Positions 45,667 through 57,700 of a stretch of 64,000 nucleotides of DNA are shown piece by piece. Origin of the DNA: Janthinobacterium sp. PAMC25594 (GTDB lineage: Bacteria; Pseudomonadota; Gammaproteobacteria; Burkholderiales; Burkholderiaceae_D); the NCBI RefSeq assembly GCF_019443505.1, contig NZ_CP080377.1:2232001-2296000 (forward strand), read 5' to 3'. The notes beneath the pieces are model-generated. The model was not told the DNA's origin and ran no database searches. It saw only the letters and a program-made list of their open reading frames with translations. A program made the translations under genes and the position numbers. Numbering within the stretch: position 1 is the stretch's first letter; each line of letters begins with the position of its first letter.

Positions 45667-46272
45667 ATGCCGTTTACCATTGCCACCCCCGTCCACAGCG
45701 AACTGATCATCAAGAAGAGCCGTTTCATCGGTTGCGTGCAGCCGATGACGGACCGCGCCAGCGCGCAGCAGGTGGTCAATGCCTTGAAGGCGCAGCATCC
45801 GGGTGCCTGCCATGTGTGCTGGGCCCTGCTGGCGGGCGGGCAGTCGGCGGCCGTCGATGATGGGGAACCGAGCGGCACGGCCGGGCGGCCCATGCTCGAC
45901 GTGCTGCGCCACCAGGATCTGGAAGGCGTGCTGGCCACCGTCGTGCGTTATTTCGGCGGGATCAAGCTGGGCGCGGGCGGCCTGGTGCGCGCCTACACGG
46001 ATAGCGTGGCGCAAGCGTTGTTGCAGGCGGAGAAGACGGCCATCGTGCGCCAGCGCACCCTGCGCTGCACGGTGCCATATGCGATGGAAGGCATGCTGCG
46101 CCGCGAACTCGATGGCGCAGGCGCCACCTTGCTGAACGTGGAACACGGCGAGCATGTGCTGTTCGACTTCAGCCTGCCTGAAACGGCCGCCACCGCCCTG
46201 CTCGCTCATCTGCATGAGGCGGGCAATGGGCGGATAGCCTGGCTGAAAGTAGAGTCCGAAGAGGAAGCGTAA
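45667..46272 (+). CDS. YigZ/IMPACT family protein
   Basis: A 201-residue protein of the UPF0029/IMPACT family. The signature VRYFGGIKLGAGGLVRAY is intact, with the N-terminal KKSRFIGCVQP and DDGEPSGTAGRPML. Family members have a conserved RNase-PH-like fold; bacterial YigZ has no firmly established reaction. ATG 45667 (MPFTIAT) fits the family start. The next gene is convergent. Confidence 0.93.
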   Translation: MPFTIATPVHSELIIKKSRFIGCVQPMTDRASAQQVVNALKAQHPGACHVCWALLAGGQSAAVDDGEPSGTAGRPMLDVLRHQDLEGVLATVVRYFGGIKLGAGGLVRAYTDSVAQALLQAEKTAIVRQRTLRCTVPYAMEGMLRRELDGAGATLLNVEHGEHVLFDFSLPETAATALLAHLHEAGNGRIAWLKVESEEEA

Positions 46273-46275
46273 AAC

Positions 46276-46665
46276 CTACAGGTCTCGCGGCCGCTTGACC
46301 TGCAGCAAAATGAAATGGGTCCACGCCAGTGCCGGCAACACCAGCAACAGCAGCATCAGTCCGGCCGGCATATCCGGCACGAAACGCACGAAGCAGGCAA
46401 GAAAAGCGGCGATGGCCAGCCAGAAGCGCCAGTTGAACGCATATGCCTTGCGCGCCACCGTCGCCAGCGCGATGCGCCAGAATTCCAGCAAGGCCCACAG
46501 GCCGCCCGTCAGCAGCAGCGCGGCCAGGGCATTGGCGCCAGGGGCGTCGGCCCAGGTGCGCACCAGGTTGTACAGCAGCACGGGATAGCCGGCCGTGATG
46601 GCCAGGGTGGCCGGGCCGGCGGCGATGACAGCTTCAAACAGTTGCCCTTTGGAACGATGATCCAC
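46276..46665 (-). CDS. Small integral membrane protein, function unknown
   Basis: A 129-residue protein with about four hydrophobic segments: VIAAGPATLAITAGYPVLLY, NALAALLLTGGLWALLEF, RFWLAIAAFLACFVRFV and AGLMLLLLVLPALAWTHF. The ends are charged and it lacks a signal peptide. I do not recognise a family. It precedes the YigZ stop by three bases (tail to tail) and follows the NTF2-like gene on the same strand. Confidence 0.7.
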   Translation of the reverse strand: MDHRSKGQLFEAVIAAGPATLAITAGYPVLLYNLVRTWADAPGANALAALLLTGGLWALLEFWRIALATVARKAYAFNWRFWLAIAAFLACFVRFVPDMPAGLMLLLLVLPALAWTHFILLQVKRPRDL

Positions 46666-46675
46666 TACCTCTCCC

Positions 46676-47053
46676 CTATGCCACGACGCCCGAATGGGCG
46701 GCGGTCACTTGCAGCGCGCCGGCCGCGTCCTGCGCCCACACGCGCGTAAAACGGAAGTCGCCATGCGTTTCCACGTCGTGATAACTGCCCGTCAGTTGCA
46801 TGCGCACGGACACCACGGCCACGTTGCCGTTGATGCGCACATGGCGCTCGGAGGCGCGCAAGTCCGTGATAGTCAGCAGGCGCTGCTCGTGCGCGGCCAG
46901 GTCCGCATGCTTGCTCAGCAAGTGCCCCAGGTGATTGGTAAACAACAAGTCATCGGCCAGCAACTGATTCAGTACAGCCACGTCGGAGGCCATCATGGCC
47001 AGGCGCAAGCGCTCTTCCGCATCGAGTACCTGTACTTCCGTTAAAGCATTCAT
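46676..47053 (-). CDS. NTF2-like / SnoaL-like domain protein (DUF4440 type)
   Basis: A 125-residue single-domain protein with the cone-shaped NTF2-like pattern: EERLRLAMMASDVAVLNQLLADDLLF, then a THADL-type linker and strands HVRINGNVAVVSVRMQL and FRFTRVW. Such proteins are diverse small-molecule binders or isomerases; no catalytic assignment is possible. It lies 10 bases upstream of the membrane protein gene on the same strand. Confidence 0.85.
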   Translation of the reverse strand: MNALTEVQVLDAEERLRLAMMASDVAVLNQLLADDLLFTNHLGHLLSKHADLAAHEQRLLTITDLRASERHVRINGNVAVVSVRMQLTGSYHDVETHGDFRFTRVWAQDAAGALQVTAAHSGVVA

Positions 47054-47154
47054 CTTTTTCCTTCAAATAATTGGCACGACATTGATAAATAGGCAAAACA
47101 TGCTGGCATGAAATCGGGTTTTTCACAATCCGCCGGAAGACTTATGCCTGTGGA

Positions 47155-47180
47155 GCATATTCATATAGCGTAATATTCGC
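47155..47180 (+). promoter_or_regulatory. AT-rich element upstream of the cystine symporter (CysB-like candidate)
   Basis: GCATATTCATATAGCGTAATATTCG lies about 140 bases before the tcyP-like ATG. It aligns, without gaps over most of its length, with GCATATCCATAAAGAATCG-type sequence at 50509-50537 upstream of the TonB receptor. CysB sites are long AT-rich and weakly conserved, so this is only a candidate. Confidence 0.35.
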
Positions 47181-47315
47181 AGCGGTATTGCGCAAAACGC
47201 CACCATAGTACTGTACAGCGCTTGCCCTTCCGCACCGGGCTGTCGCAAATATTCACTGTGGCAAAGTTGCATTTACCCCCTGCAGTCTCGAATAAAACCA
47301 AGATAAGGCCCCTTC

Positions 47316-48716
47316 ATGGCAATTAACATCATTCTGAACCTGCTCGTTGCGTTGCTCGTCTTCGCCTTCATGTTCCACCAGCAACGCAAACACGCGACGT
47401 TTACCGTGCGCGTCTTCACGGGCCTGGGCCTGGGCGTGCTGCTCGGTGCGGCCGTGCAAGCGCTGTATGGCGCCGGCTCGCCCATCATCGCGGGCACCAA
47501 TGAATACATCGACATCGTCGGCAGCGGCTACGTAAAACTGCTGCAGATGATCATCATGCCGCTGATCATGGTCTCCATCATTTCCGCCATCCTGAAGCTC
47601 AAGGACGCGAGTTCGCTGGGCAAGATCAGCGCGCTGACCATCGGCACCTTGCTCATTACCACCACGATCGCCGCCGCGCTGGGCATCCTGATGGCCAAGC
47701 TGTTCGGCCTGACGGCCGTGGGCCTGACGTCGAGCGCGGCCGAAGTGGCGCGTGGCGTGCAGTTGCAAGGCTCGCTGGAAACGGCGAAAGCCCTGTCCTT
47801 GCCGAAACTGCTGGTCAGCTTCGTACCGACCAACCCCTTCCTCGACATGACGGGCGCGCGCAAGACGTCGACCATCGCCGTGGTGGTGTTTTCCATCTTC
47901 ATCGGCATCTCGGCCACGGGTATCGCCGCCAAGAAGCCGGAAATCTTCGCTGCCTTCGAAAGCTTCATGAAAGTGGCGCACGCCATCGTCATGCGCATGG
48001 TCACCCTGGTGCTGCGCCTGACGCCGTACGGCGTGTTCGCGCTGATGTTTGAGGTGGTGGCCTCGTCGAGCTACACGGACATTTTAAAGCTGATCAACTT
48101 CGTCGTCGCCTCGTACAGCGCGCTGATATTGATGTTCCTGGTGCACCTGGCCATCATCGCCGGCGTGGGCCTGAACCCGCTGCGCTTCGTGAAAAAAGTC
48201 TTCCCCGTGCTGGCTTTCGCGTTTACCTCGCGCACGAGCGCCGGTTCGATCCCGATGAGCGTGCAGACGCAAACCCAGCGCCTGGGCACGCCGGAAGGCA
48301 TCGCCAACTTCGCCGCCTCGTTCGGCTCGACCATCGGCCAGAACGGCTGCGCGGGCATCTATCCTGCCATGCTGGCCGTGATGATCGCCCCCACCGTCGG
48401 CGTCGACCCGTTCACCGTCAGCTTCCTGCTGCCGCTGCTGGCCATCATCACCATCGGTTCCGTTGGCGTGGCCGGCGTGGGCGGCGGCGCCACGTTTGCC
48501 GCGCTGATCGTGCTGTCGGCCATGGACTTGCCCGTGGCGCTGGCCGGCTTGCTGATCTCCGTCGAACCGCTGATCGACATGGGCCGCACGGCCCTGAACG
48601 TGAGCGGCTCGATCACGGCCGGCACCGTCACCAGCCGGGTCATGGGACAAACCGACCTGGCCGTCTACAACAGCGACGATGCGCCCGACCTGGACGAGGC
48701 GGAACACGCCGCCTAG
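47316..48716 (+). CDS. L-cystine sodium/proton symporter, TcyP type
   Basis: A 466-residue dicarboxylate/amino acid:cation symporter. It starts with a membrane segment without a leader, and contains VKLLQMIIMPLIMVSIISAI, AFTSRTSAGSIPMSVQTQ (the SXS hairpin loop), FAASFGSTIGQNGCAGIYPA and PVALAGLLISVEPLIDMGRTALN. The N-terminal pattern with a QRKHATFTVRVFTGLGLG segment matches the TcyP/YdjN branch, which takes up L-cystine, rather than GltP/DctA. In enterics that gene is CysB-controlled. It stands alone with a 260-base upstream region. Confidence 0.88.
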   Translation: MAINIILNLLVALLVFAFMFHQQRKHATFTVRVFTGLGLGVLLGAAVQALYGAGSPIIAGTNEYIDIVGSGYVKLLQMIIMPLIMVSIISAILKLKDASSLGKISALTIGTLLITTTIAAALGILMAKLFGLTAVGLTSSAAEVARGVQLQGSLETAKALSLPKLLVSFVPTNPFLDMTGARKTSTIAVVVFSIFIGISATGIAAKKPEIFAAFESFMKVAHAIVMRMVTLVLRLTPYGVFALMFEVVASSSYTDILKLINFVVASYSALILMFLVHLAIIAGVGLNPLRFVKKVFPVLAFAFTSRTSAGSIPMSVQTQTQRLGTPEGIANFAASFGSTIGQNGCAGIYPAMLAVMIAPTVGVDPFTVSFLLPLLAIITIGSVGVAGVGGGATFAALIVLSAMDLPVALAGLLISVEPLIDMGRTALNVSGSITAGTVTSRVMGQTDLAVYNSDDAPDLDEAEHAA

Positions 48717-48796
48717 GAAGCTATCGAGCGGCGCGCCGCGCCTTGCCGCTTTCGTCTATATTGAATCGCAATCAATACGGAGGAAGGCGCAAGGCG

Positions 48797-49561
48797 ATGG
48801 AACAAAAATGGCCGCAGCAAATCTGGATCGTGCGTCACGGCCAAAGTGCCGGCAACGTGGCGCGCGATGCCGCCGAAGCGGAAAAACAGTTATTGATCGC
48901 CATCGCCGAACGCGATGTCGACGTCCCCCTGTCCGATCTGGGGGCGCGCCAGGCGCAAGCCCTGGGCGACTGGTTCGCCACCCTCCCCCCTGAACAACAA
49001 CCGACCGTCGTGCTGTATTCGCCGTACGTGCGGGCGCAGCAAACGGCGCAAGCCGTGCTGGCGTGCATCGATGCGGACAGCCTCGCTTCCGTGGTGGCCG
49101 ACGAGCGCCTGCGCGAAAAGGAATTCGGCATCCTCGACCGCCTGACCGTGCACGGCATCGCCAGCAAGTACCCGGAATTGCACGAGCAGCGCCAGCACGT
49201 GGGCAAGTTTTACTTCCGTCCGCCGGGCGGCGAAAGCTGGTGCGACGTCATCCTGCGCCTGCGCAGCGTGCTCGACACCATCACCCGCGAGTACCGGGGC
49301 GAACGGGTGCTGATCGTCGGCCACCAGGTCATCGTCAACTGCTTCCGCTACCTGCTGGAGCGCTGCGACGAGCACGCCATCCTGGCCATCGACAAGGCGG
49401 CCGACGTGCCCAACTGCGGCGTCACTTCATACGCCTTCAATCCCGCCCTGGGCAGGCACGGCAAGCTGCAGCTGGACCTGTGCAACTTCGTCGCGCCGCT
49501 GGAAGCGGCCGGCACCCCCGTCACGGCCCAGCCCGACATGCCGGCCGCGCCGAAATCCTGA
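48797..49561 (+). CDS. Histidine phosphatase family protein
   Basis: A 254-residue phosphoglycerate-mutase-like phosphatase. The catalytic IVRHGQSAGN motif carries the phospho-histidine; YSPYVRAQQTAQAV and the second histidine in IVGHQVIVNCFRYLLE complete the site. ATG 48797 has GGAGGAAGG upstream; an extension in frame has no similarity. It is 17 bases ahead of the NAD(P)HX dehydratase and probably in one operon. Substrate unknown. Confidence 0.92.
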   Translation: MEQKWPQQIWIVRHGQSAGNVARDAAEAEKQLLIAIAERDVDVPLSDLGARQAQALGDWFATLPPEQQPTVVLYSPYVRAQQTAQAVLACIDADSLASVVADERLREKEFGILDRLTVHGIASKYPELHEQRQHVGKFYFRPPGGESWCDVILRLRSVLDTITREYRGERVLIVGHQVIVNCFRYLLERCDEHAILAIDKAADVPNCGVTSYAFNPALGRHGKLQLDLCNFVAPLEAAGTPVTAQPDMPAAPKS

Positions 49562-49578
49562 CACTTGGGAGTCTATGC

Positions 49579-50457
49579 ATGGACGCCACCGCCATCACCC
49601 CTTCCCTGCTGCGCTCCTGGCCCCTGCCCATGCCCCAACCAGACGGCGACAAAGAGGTGCGCGGCCACCTGCTGATCGTCGCCGGCTCCGAAGAGATGCC
49701 GGGCGCCATCGTGCTGGCGGCCACGGCCGCCCTGCGCGCGGGCGCGGGCAAGCTGACCCTGGCGACGGGCGCGTCGGTGGCGGCGCAGGTGGCCATCGCC
49801 ATGCCCGAGGCGCGGGTCATCGGCCTGGACGAAACGGCGCTGGGCGGCTTCCGCCACGAGGCACGGCACCAGCTGGCGCCCCTGGCCGGCAAGGTCGATG
49901 CCGTCCTCGTCGGGCCGGGCATGTGCGACACGGCGGCCAGTTGCGAACTGATGCGCCACCTGCTGCCCCTGTTTTCCGACAGCCGCCTGATTCTTGACGC
50001 CCGCGCCATGCAGGTCGTGCGCCAGCCGGCACACTTCCATTTTGAGCAGCCCGTGCTGCTGACGCCGCACGCGGGCGAGCTGGCCCAGCTCATGGGCCTG
50101 TCGAAAGACGCCGTGCTGGCCGACCCGCACGCCTGTGCCGTGGAAGCGGCGCGGCGCTGGCACGCCATCGTCGCCCTGAAGGGCGCGCTGACCGTCATCG
50201 CCATGCCCGATGGCAGCAGCTGGACGCACGCGGGCGGCAACATCGGCCTGGCCATTTCCGGTTCCGGCGACACCCTGGCCGGCATCATCACGGGCCTGGC
50301 CGCGCGCGGCGCACCGTTGGAGCAAGCGTGTGCCTGGGGCATCGCCCTGCATGCGCTGGCCGGCGAACAGCTGGCCCTGCGCTTCGGCATCCTCGGCTAC
50401 CTGGCGCGCGAAATCCCGGCCGAGATTCCCGCCCTGCTGCGTAATCTGGCACCCTGA
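49579..50457 (+). CDS. nnrD: ADP/ATP-dependent NAD(P)H-hydrate dehydratase
   Basis: A 292-residue ribokinase-fold enzyme repairing NAD(P)HX. Motifs are GHLLIVAGSEEMPGAIVLAA, VLVGPGMCD, LTPHAGELAQLMGLS and the catalytic/nucleotide motif GSGDTLAGIITGLAARG. ATG 49579 gives the family start; the frame is open far upstream but that part is antisense-like. The epimerase partner (NnrE), often fused, is absent here and should be elsewhere. Confidence 0.92.
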   Translation: MDATAITPSLLRSWPLPMPQPDGDKEVRGHLLIVAGSEEMPGAIVLAATAALRAGAGKLTLATGASVAAQVAIAMPEARVIGLDETALGGFRHEARHQLAPLAGKVDAVLVGPGMCDTAASCELMRHLLPLFSDSRLILDARAMQVVRQPAHFHFEQPVLLTPHAGELAQLMGLSKDAVLADPHACAVEAARRWHAIVALKGALTVIAMPDGSSWTHAGGNIGLAISGSGDTLAGIITGLAARGAPLEQACAWGIALHALAGEQLALRFGILGYLAREIPAEIPALLRNLAP

Positions 50458-50508
50458 GCTGGCGCCCTGAGCGCTGCCACCCTGAGCGGCGCGGCATGGA
50501 AACAACAG

Positions 50509-50537
50509 CCATAAGCATATCCATAAAGAATCGTTCG
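50509..50537 (+). promoter_or_regulatory. AT-rich element upstream of the TonB receptor (CysB-like candidate)
   Basis: CATAAGCATATCCATAAAGAATCGTTCG is 68 bases before the receptor start in an otherwise GC-rich region. It resembles the element upstream of the cystine symporter and the general look of LysR-type sulfur-starvation promoters. No direct proof. Confidence 0.35.
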
Positions 50538-50604
50538 CCCAGGCAACAACCTCCCTTAAGCTCATTCCATTGTTTTCAGATGAACAAGCTTAAAGGATAC
50601 CGCC

Positions 50605-53112
<2,508 letters not shown>

Positions 53113-53130
53113 CACGGACAAGGATAAATC

Positions 53131-54054
53131 ATGATCATCAAACGCATCTCCCACCTCGTCGCCGGCGCCTGCCTGAGCGCCCTCCTGCTGTCACCCGCCC
53201 AGGCTGCCGCACCGCTGGTGCTGATGACGGACTTCGGCACGGCCGACGGCGCCGTGTCCGCCATGCATGGCGTCGCCTATGGCGTCGATCCCAAGCTGAC
53301 CATCTCGGACCTGACGCACCAGATTCCCGATTACGACATCTGGCTGGGCGCCTACCGCCTGTACCAGACGGCCAATTACTGGCCGCAAGGCACGGTGTTC
53401 GTCTCCGTCATCGATCCTGGCGTGGGTACCAATCGCAAGTCGGTGGTGCTGAAAACCAAAGGTGGCCGCTACTTCGTAGGGCCGGACAACGGCCTGTTCA
53501 CGCTGATCGCCGAGCGCGACGGCGTGGCCGAATTGCGCGAAATCGATGAAAAGGTCAACCGCCTGGCGGGATCGAGCGAGTCGTACACCTTCCATGGCCG
53601 CGACGTGTACGCATATGTCGGTGCCCGCCTGGCCTCGGGCGCCATCACGTATGAACAGGTGGGCCCGCCATTGCCGAGCGAATCCGTGGTGAAGATCGCG
53701 TATCAAAAACCTGTACGCGACGGCAATACCATCTGCGGCATCGTGCCCGTGCTGGACGTGAAATATGGCAATGTGTGGACGAATATTCCGAAATCGCTGC
53801 TCGATGAATTGCAGGTGAAACTGCATGACCCGCTGCAAGTACGCATCTTGCACAAGGGTAAGCAAGTGGCCAAGGTCACGGCGCCATTCGAGCACACGTT
53901 TGGCGGCGTCGCCAAGGGCAAGCCCCTGGTCTACCTGAACAGCCTGCTCGACGTGGCCGTCGCCATCAGCCAGGGTGACTTTGCCGCCCAACACCATGTC
54001 GCCTCGGGCGTGGATTGGGAAGTGGAAGTGAGCAAGGCCCCTGTCGTCAAATAA
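53131..54054 (+). CDS. Exported SAM hydroxide adenosyltransferase family protein (DUF62)
   Basis: A 307-residue protein of the SAM hydrolase / chlorinase-fluorinase family. The catalytic triad of the hydrolases is intact: Asp95 and Arg102 (VIDPGVGTNR) and His155 (FHGRD). The N-terminal LMTDFGTADG and GPDNGLFT motifs are also present. Unlike most relatives, it starts with a Sec signal peptide (RISHLVAGACLSALLLSPAQA-A), so it should act in the periplasm. SAM is cytoplasmic, so the natural substrate may be imported. AAGGA precedes the ATG. It is co-transcribed with the TonB receptor. The halogenase-specific insert was not evident. Confidence 0.9.
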   Translation: MIIKRISHLVAGACLSALLLSPAQAAAPLVLMTDFGTADGAVSAMHGVAYGVDPKLTISDLTHQIPDYDIWLGAYRLYQTANYWPQGTVFVSVIDPGVGTNRKSVVLKTKGGRYFVGPDNGLFTLIAERDGVAELREIDEKVNRLAGSSESYTFHGRDVYAYVGARLASGAITYEQVGPPLPSESVVKIAYQKPVRDGNTICGIVPVLDVKYGNVWTNIPKSLLDELQVKLHDPLQVRILHKGKQVAKVTAPFEHTFGGVAKGKPLVYLNSLLDVAVAISQGDFAAQHHVASGVDWEVEVSKAPVVK

Positions 54055-54067
54055 ACCCCTCGCCCGC

Positions 54068-54099
54068 GGCCGGGACGTCCTGTCCTGGCCCTTTCTTTC
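54068..54099 (+). terminator. Terminator after the DUF62 gene
   Basis: GGCCGGGAC and GTCCTGGCC pair (one G-U) around a short loop, followed by CTTTCTTTC. Confidence 0.6.
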
Positions 54100-54312
54100 T
54101 CGTTCACGTGGCGCGCTTGCGCCATGTCAAAACGGATCGCCTCTGCTCCCGCCGATGGCCGCTGATTTGTAAATCCGGTGAACCTGCACGCACCTGCCTA
54201 CTCTAAATGTTGCAAGCGATGCCAGCCTTGCTATGACAGCCTGCCCGCGCTGTGGCAGGCCGTCTGGCAGTTAGGATCACCACGACAGCTTTCCAACGAG
54301 AAAGGAACAATC

Positions 54313-54648
54313 ATGACGGCTCCACTCCCTAGCACCAGCAAGCTTGTCCTCGGCACCGCCATCGTGTGCGCGCTGCTGGGCGGCTGCAACAAGCACAATG
54401 AGTCCACCACCACGGCCACGCCAGCTACGCCCGCCACCACGCCAGACACGGGCGGCAGCGGCACCTCGGGCACCAGCGGCACCACCACGCCGGACGCCAC
54501 CACGCCCGCCACACCATCCGTTGCACCGGGCACCACTACCAACCCCGACGGCACGACCACGCCGCCGGCCACCCCACCTGGCAATGGCACCACGCCCGGC
54601 ACCGGCACAGGGACTGGTAGCACCACGCCACCGCCACGCAGCAGCTAA
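54313..54648 (+). CDS. Thr/Pro/Gly-rich small lipoprotein
   Basis: A 111-residue protein. The signal VLGTAIVCALLGGC ends in a lipobox, followed by NKHNESTT. The remaining 85 residues are low-complexity Thr/Pro/Gly/Ala (TTTPDATTPATPSV and GNGTTPGTGTGTGS), a flexible linker with no globular domain. It may be an envelope spacer or the remnant of a larger lipoprotein. GAAAGGA precedes ATG 54313. It is separated by 258 bases and a terminator from the upstream gene. Confidence 0.7.
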   Translation: MTAPLPSTSKLVLGTAIVCALLGGCNKHNESTTTATPATPATTPDTGGSGTSGTSGTTTPDATTPATPSVAPGTTTNPDGTTTPPATPPGNGTTPGTGTGTGSTTPPPRSS

Positions 54649-54712
54649 AGGCTGCGCCCGCTCCACTGTAGCGGTCGGCCCTGCAGCCCGGCAACGAGCA
54701 CGGGAATCAGCA

Positions 54713-54742
54713 ACAAAGAGCCTTCCAACGAAGGCTCTTTGT
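54713..54742. terminator. Bidirectional terminator between lipoprotein and RND operon
   Basis: ACAAAGAGCCTTC-CAAC-GAAGGCTCTTTGT is a 13-bp stem bounded by T-rich sequence. The convergent genes on both sides can share it. A close relative is at 60711. Confidence 0.85.
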
Positions 54743-54784
54743 CTTTGTCTTGCACGGCGCAGCAATTGCCCCCGCTGCAGCGCA

Positions 54785-57700
54785 TCAATGGGCTGGCGCC
54801 ACCGTCACCGCCCCCCGTGCGCTCAGCGCCTGGTGGTCCGCCGCCAGGAACAGATACATGGCCGGCACCACGAACAAGGTAAACAAGGTGCCGATGGACA
54901 AGCCCGTGAAAATCACCAGCCCCATCGCGTGGCGCCCGGCCGCCCCCGCGCCCGAAGCGATCACCAGGGGCAGCACGCCAAACACCATGGCCGCCGTCGT
55001 CATCAGGATGGGGCGCAGGCGCACGGCGGCCGCTTCTTCCACCGCCTCGCGCTTGCTCTTGCCCGTCTTTTGCAGCTGATTCGCCACTTCCACGATCAGG
55101 ATGCCGTGCTTGCTGATCAGTCCCATCAGGGTCACCAGGCCCACCTCCGTGTAGATGTTGATCGACGCAAAGCCGAGGAAGATGAACATGGTGGCGCCAA
55201 ACAGGGCCAGCGGCACGGAGACGAGGATCACGACGGGGTCGCGGAAACTCTCGAACTGTGCCGCCAGCGCCAGGAAGACGATCACCACGGCAAACAGCAT
55301 GGTGACGATGAAGCCACCCGACTCCTGCACGAACTGGCGCGACTGGCCCGCATAATCGGCCGTGTAGCCGCTGGGCGCCACCTGGGCCAGCGCATCGCGC
55401 ATGAAGGCCAGCACCTCGCCCTGCGAGGCGCCGGACACGCCGGAAAGCGTGACGGCGTTGAGTTGCTGGAAGCGGTTGATCGACTCGGGCACGACGTCGT
55501 ACTGGATATGCGCGACGGTACTGGCCGGTATCATCGTGCCGTTGGGCGTCTTGATATGAAAGTCCAGCACGGCCGATGGATTCAGGCGATCGACCTGCAA
55601 CACCTGCGGGATCACCTTGTAGGAACGTCCGGCGATGGAAAAGTAATTGACGTAGCCACCGCCCAGGGCCGCCCCCAGCGCCTGCCCCACATCCTGCTGC
55701 GTCATGCCCAGCGCGGCGACGCTGTCGCGGTCGACCACCACGGTGGCTTGCGGTTTGTCAATCTTCAAGTCCGTATCGATGAAATAGAACTTGCCCGATG
55801 CGCGCGCCTTCTCCAGCACCTGCTGCGCGATGGTATCGAGGTTTTCAAACGGCTCCGTGGTGGCGATGACGAATTGCACCGGCAAACCCGAGGAACCGGG
55901 CAAGGCGGGGAACTGGAAGGCGGCCACGCGGGCGCCGGCGATCCGGTTCCAGCCCGCCTGCAAGTCCTGCTGCACCTGCTGGGCGCTGCGCGCACGCTCG
56001 TTCCACGGCGTCATCAGCATGCCGCCAAAACCCGAGTTGACAGTCGGTACGCCCGTGATCTGGAACATCTGGCTGTATTCGGGCATGGCCTTGGCCACCT
56101 GGTAGATTTGCTCGGCATACACTTGCATCTGGTCCGAGGTGGCCGTCGGGTCGCCCACCACCTGCGACAGCACGACGCCCTGGTCTTCCTCGGGCGCCAG
56201 CTCGGACTGCGACATCTTGAACATCAGCCCCAGCACCACCATCAATAGTGCCGCCATGACGATGAGCACCACCCAGGTATCGAGCAGCGCATGCAGCAGG
56301 CGCTGGTACGTGGCGTGCACCTTGCCGAAGACGCGGTCGATCGCTTGCACGAAGCGGCCGCTATCCTGCTCCGGGCGGAAGAAGCGCGAACACATCATGG
56401 GCGACAGGGTCAGGGCCACCACGCCCGACACGGCCACGGCGCCGGCCAGGGTAAAGGCGAATTCCGTGAACAGCGCGCCCGTCAGGCCGCCCTGGAAACC
56501 GATGGGCACATACACGGCGATGAGCACCACCGTCATGGCCAGAATCGGGCTGCCCAGTTCGCGCGCCGCCAGCAGGCTGGCCTCCAGCGGCGGCTGGCCC
56601 TGCTTCATGTGGCGGTCCACGTTTTCCACCACGATGATGGCGTCGTCGACCACCAGGCCGATGGCCAGCACGATCGCCAGCAGGGTCAGCAGATTGATGG
56701 AATAGCCGAGCGCCAGCATGGCCGTAAACGTACCGATCAGTGATAGCGGCATGGCGATCACGGGCACGATCACGGCCCGCAGGCTGCCCAGGAACAGATA
56801 GATGACGATGGTGACGATCAGCAACGCCTCGACCAGGGTCTTGATGACTTCGTGGATGGAGGTATTGATGAAAAAGGTCGAGTCATACACGATTTCGCCC
56901 GTCAGGCCGGCCGGCAGCTGAGACTGGATATCGGGGAAGACGGCGCGCACGCGCTTGGCCACGTCGAGGATATTGGCTTCCGGCGCCACCTTGATGCCGA
57001 TGAAGACGGAGCGCACGCCGCTGAAGGCCACGTTGAAATCATAGTTTTCAGAACCCAGCACGACGGTGGCCAGGTCTTCCAGCCGCACGATGGAGTCGCC
57101 GCTGCGCTTGACGACGAGCTGCCTGAATTCCTCGACCGAATGCAGGTCCGTGCCGGCCGTCAGGGGAACGGTCACCATCTGGCCCTTGCTGGACCCCAGC
57201 GCGGCCAGGTAATTATTATTGCCCAGGGCGGTGCTCACCTCGGCCGCCGTCACGCCGAACGCGGCCATCTTGTCCGCGTCCAGCCAGGCGCGCAGGGCAA
57301 ACTGTCGCGCGCCCAGCAGTTCCGCCGTCTGCACGCCGCTGACGGAATCGAGCTTGGGCTTGACGACGCGGCTCAGGTAATCCGTCACATTATTCGTCGG
57401 CAAGGTATTACTGTAAAAACCCAGGTGCATGGCATCCGTCGTCTGCCCCATCTGCACCGTCAGCACGGGCGTTTGCGCCTGGGCGGGCAACTGGTTCTTC
57501 ACGGAACTGACCTGGGTGTTGATCTCCGTCAAAGCCCGGTTCGCGTCGTAATTGAGGCGCAAGGTGGCCGTGATGGTCGACACGCCGCTGCTGCTCGACG
57601 AGGACAGGTAATCGATGCCCTGCGCCTGGGCGATGGCCGATTCCAGCGGTTGCGTAATGAACCCGGCCACCGTCTGCGCGTCGGCGCCGTAATACGTGGT

